From Rhizobium rhizogenes (GTDB lineage Bacteria; Pseudomonadota; Alphaproteobacteria; Rhizobiales; Rhizobiaceae): a stretch of DNA of 64,000 nt. The position numbers and the translations under genes are program-made. The notes beneath the pieces are model-generated. The model was not told the DNA's origin. It searched no databases and saw nothing but the letters and a program-made list of their open reading frames with translations. The stretch is taken from NCBI RefSeq assembly GCF_002005205.3, contig NZ_CP019701.2, positions 1,302,001-1,366,000 of the forward strand, given 5' to 3'. Shown here in pieces: positions 63,124-64,000 of the stretch. The number at the start of each line of letters is the position of its first letter. Position 1 is the stretch's first letter.

Positions 63124-64000
63124 CTAAAAATCGATGGCTGCGTAGAAGATGGCGAAAAGACCATCGACCAGAATGACGACGAAGATCGACTTCACCACCG
63201 AGGAGGTGACGTGCTGGCCGAGCGATTCCGCCGAACCGCCCACCTTCATGCCTTCCACCGCCGCGACGATGCCGATGATCAGCGCCATGAACGGCGCCTT
63301 GATCATGCCCGCCGCAATGGTCGATTCCTCGACCGCACCATGCAGGCGTGACAGGAACACCTCGAAAGTGATGCCGGAATAGGCAAAGGCCACGATGGCA
63401 GCACCAAAAAGCGCTGCAAAATTGGCGAGAATGGTCAAGAGCGGCAGTGCGATGGTGAGCGCCACCAGCCGCGGAAACACCAGCACGCCGACCGGGTTGA
63501 GACCGATCACCTTCAGCGCGTCGATTTCCTCGCGCATCTTCATCGAGCCGATTTCCGCCGTGATCGCGCTGCCGGAACGGCCGGCGATCATGATCGCGGT
63601 CAGAAGCACACCGATTTCGCGCAGTTGCAGAATGCCGACGAGATCGACGACAAAGACTTCCGCGCCGAAATATCTGAGCTGGAACGCGCCCTGCTGGGCG
63701 ATGATCGCACCGATCAGGAACGACATCAGCATGATGATCGGCACGGCGCGCACGCCCATATGGTCGATCTGGTTGACGATCGCCGCCGGCGATACGCCGC
63801 GCCCGCGCCCGAGCTTCATCTGCGCGCCGCGCACGGCGGAGCCGAGAATATACATGCCCGCCAGGAAATCCGCGCCGTTCTGGATGACGGCCTGACCGAT
63901 CGGCGCAAAAATACGCTCCACCAGCCCCGGCCTGGCGACGGGCTCGGCCTGCATCTCCGCCTTGTCAGGCAATTGGCCGATGACGTCCTCGATCCGGTCG
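63124..64000 (-). CDS. mlaE: MlaE-type ABC transporter permease (N-terminus off the window)
   Basis: At least 292 residues of this permease are visible and the frame is open at the right edge, so the gene starts outside the window. The C-terminal part has the MlaE hydrophobic segments, the glycine-rich segment [20 protein letters not shown] and the coupling sequence [11 protein letters not shown] that contacts the ATPase. The visible N-terminal residues ([19 protein letters not shown]) precede the permease core. In many rhizobial homologues an N-terminal STAS-like domain lies further upstream. It is the first known gene of the mlaE-mlaF-mlaD-lipoprotein operon. Confidence 0.92.
   Translation of the reverse strand, partial: DRIEDVIGQLPDKAEMQAEPVARPGLVERIFAPIGQAVIQNGADFLAGMYILGSAVRGAQMKLGRGRGVSPAAIVNQIDHMGVRAVPIIMLMSFLIGAIIAQQGAFQLRYFGAEVFVVDLVGILQLREIGVLLTAIMIAGRSGSAITAEIGSMKMREEIDALKVIGLNPVGVLVFPRLVALTIALPLLTILANFAALFGAAIVAFAYSGITFEVFLSRLHGAVEESTIAAGMIKAPFMALIIGIVAAVEGMKVGGSAESLGQHVTSSVVKSIFVVILVDGLFAIFYAAIDF

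Overview
This is a stretch of Rhizobiaceae chromosome, most likely from the Agrobacterium/Rhizobium group. The evidence is a GC-rich sequence with dense, mostly housekeeping genes; a complete acpXL-lpxXL cluster for the very-long-chain acyl group of rhizobial lipid A; an aapQMP amino-acid importer; an FnrN-type regulator beside hemN; RIME-like palindromic intergenic repeats; and an alphaproteobacterial GTTC-N7-GTTC type SOS box. No phage, insertion sequence, CRISPR array or rRNA operon is visible.

Layout. 1-2107: the end of the general L-amino-acid ABC importer (aapQ end, aapM, aapP) with a terminator. 2459-3123: two identical tRNA-Glu(UUC) genes inside a 140-bp direct repeat that also copies the promoter. 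3248-9423: recJ, a small membrane protein, hom and alaC (threonine/methionine and alanine metabolism), and a nucleoside hydrolase, all on the minus strand. 9606-11164: a TSUP transporter and a PAS protein. 11442-17100: lpxXL, adh2XL, fabF1XL, fabF2XL, fabZXL and acpXL, which build and attach 27-hydroxyoctacosanoate to lipid A. 17215-19503: hemN and fnrN, divergent, with an FNR box between them. 19938-24841: a lipoprotein, then phaC-sfsA-map-radC. 25083-27246: an isolated TadE/TadG-like pair. 27316-34908: class II DAHP synthase, glutathione reductase, a DUF2059 protein, rpiA, gph and an L,D-transpeptidase. 35319-44522: fumC, two secreted hydrolases, pyrG, secG, tpiA and parE. 44756-55569: an epimerase, a ClpP paralogue, an ArsR/SRPBCC pair with its operator, a phospholipase D protein, a tandem-receiver regulator, a dimethylglycine-dehydrogenase-like enzyme, a large MscS channel and a GlsB-like protein.

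55724-58740 starts with tRNA-Lys(CUU) and is a looser, accessory-looking region of small orphan genes. It includes a 62-residue protein behind a LexA-type box and a 52-residue protein with a near-perfect Shine-Dalgarno site. 58741-64000: a PACE-family efflux protein, a secreted hydrolase and an Mla-type ABC lipid transport operon (mlaE, mlaF, mlaD, lipoprotein) that runs off the right edge.

Theme. Much of the window serves the cell envelope: very-long-chain lipid A acylation, Mla lipid transport, an L,D-transpeptidase, a phospholipase D enzyme and an MscS channel. The rest is central metabolism and DNA maintenance (recJ, radC, parE). The most interesting leads are FabF2XL, a ketosynthase homologue without its catalytic Cys that sits beside an intact partner and looks like a chain-length factor; the SOS-controlled small protein; several well-initiated small genes; and mosaic palindromic repeats whose ends are conserved while their cores differ.
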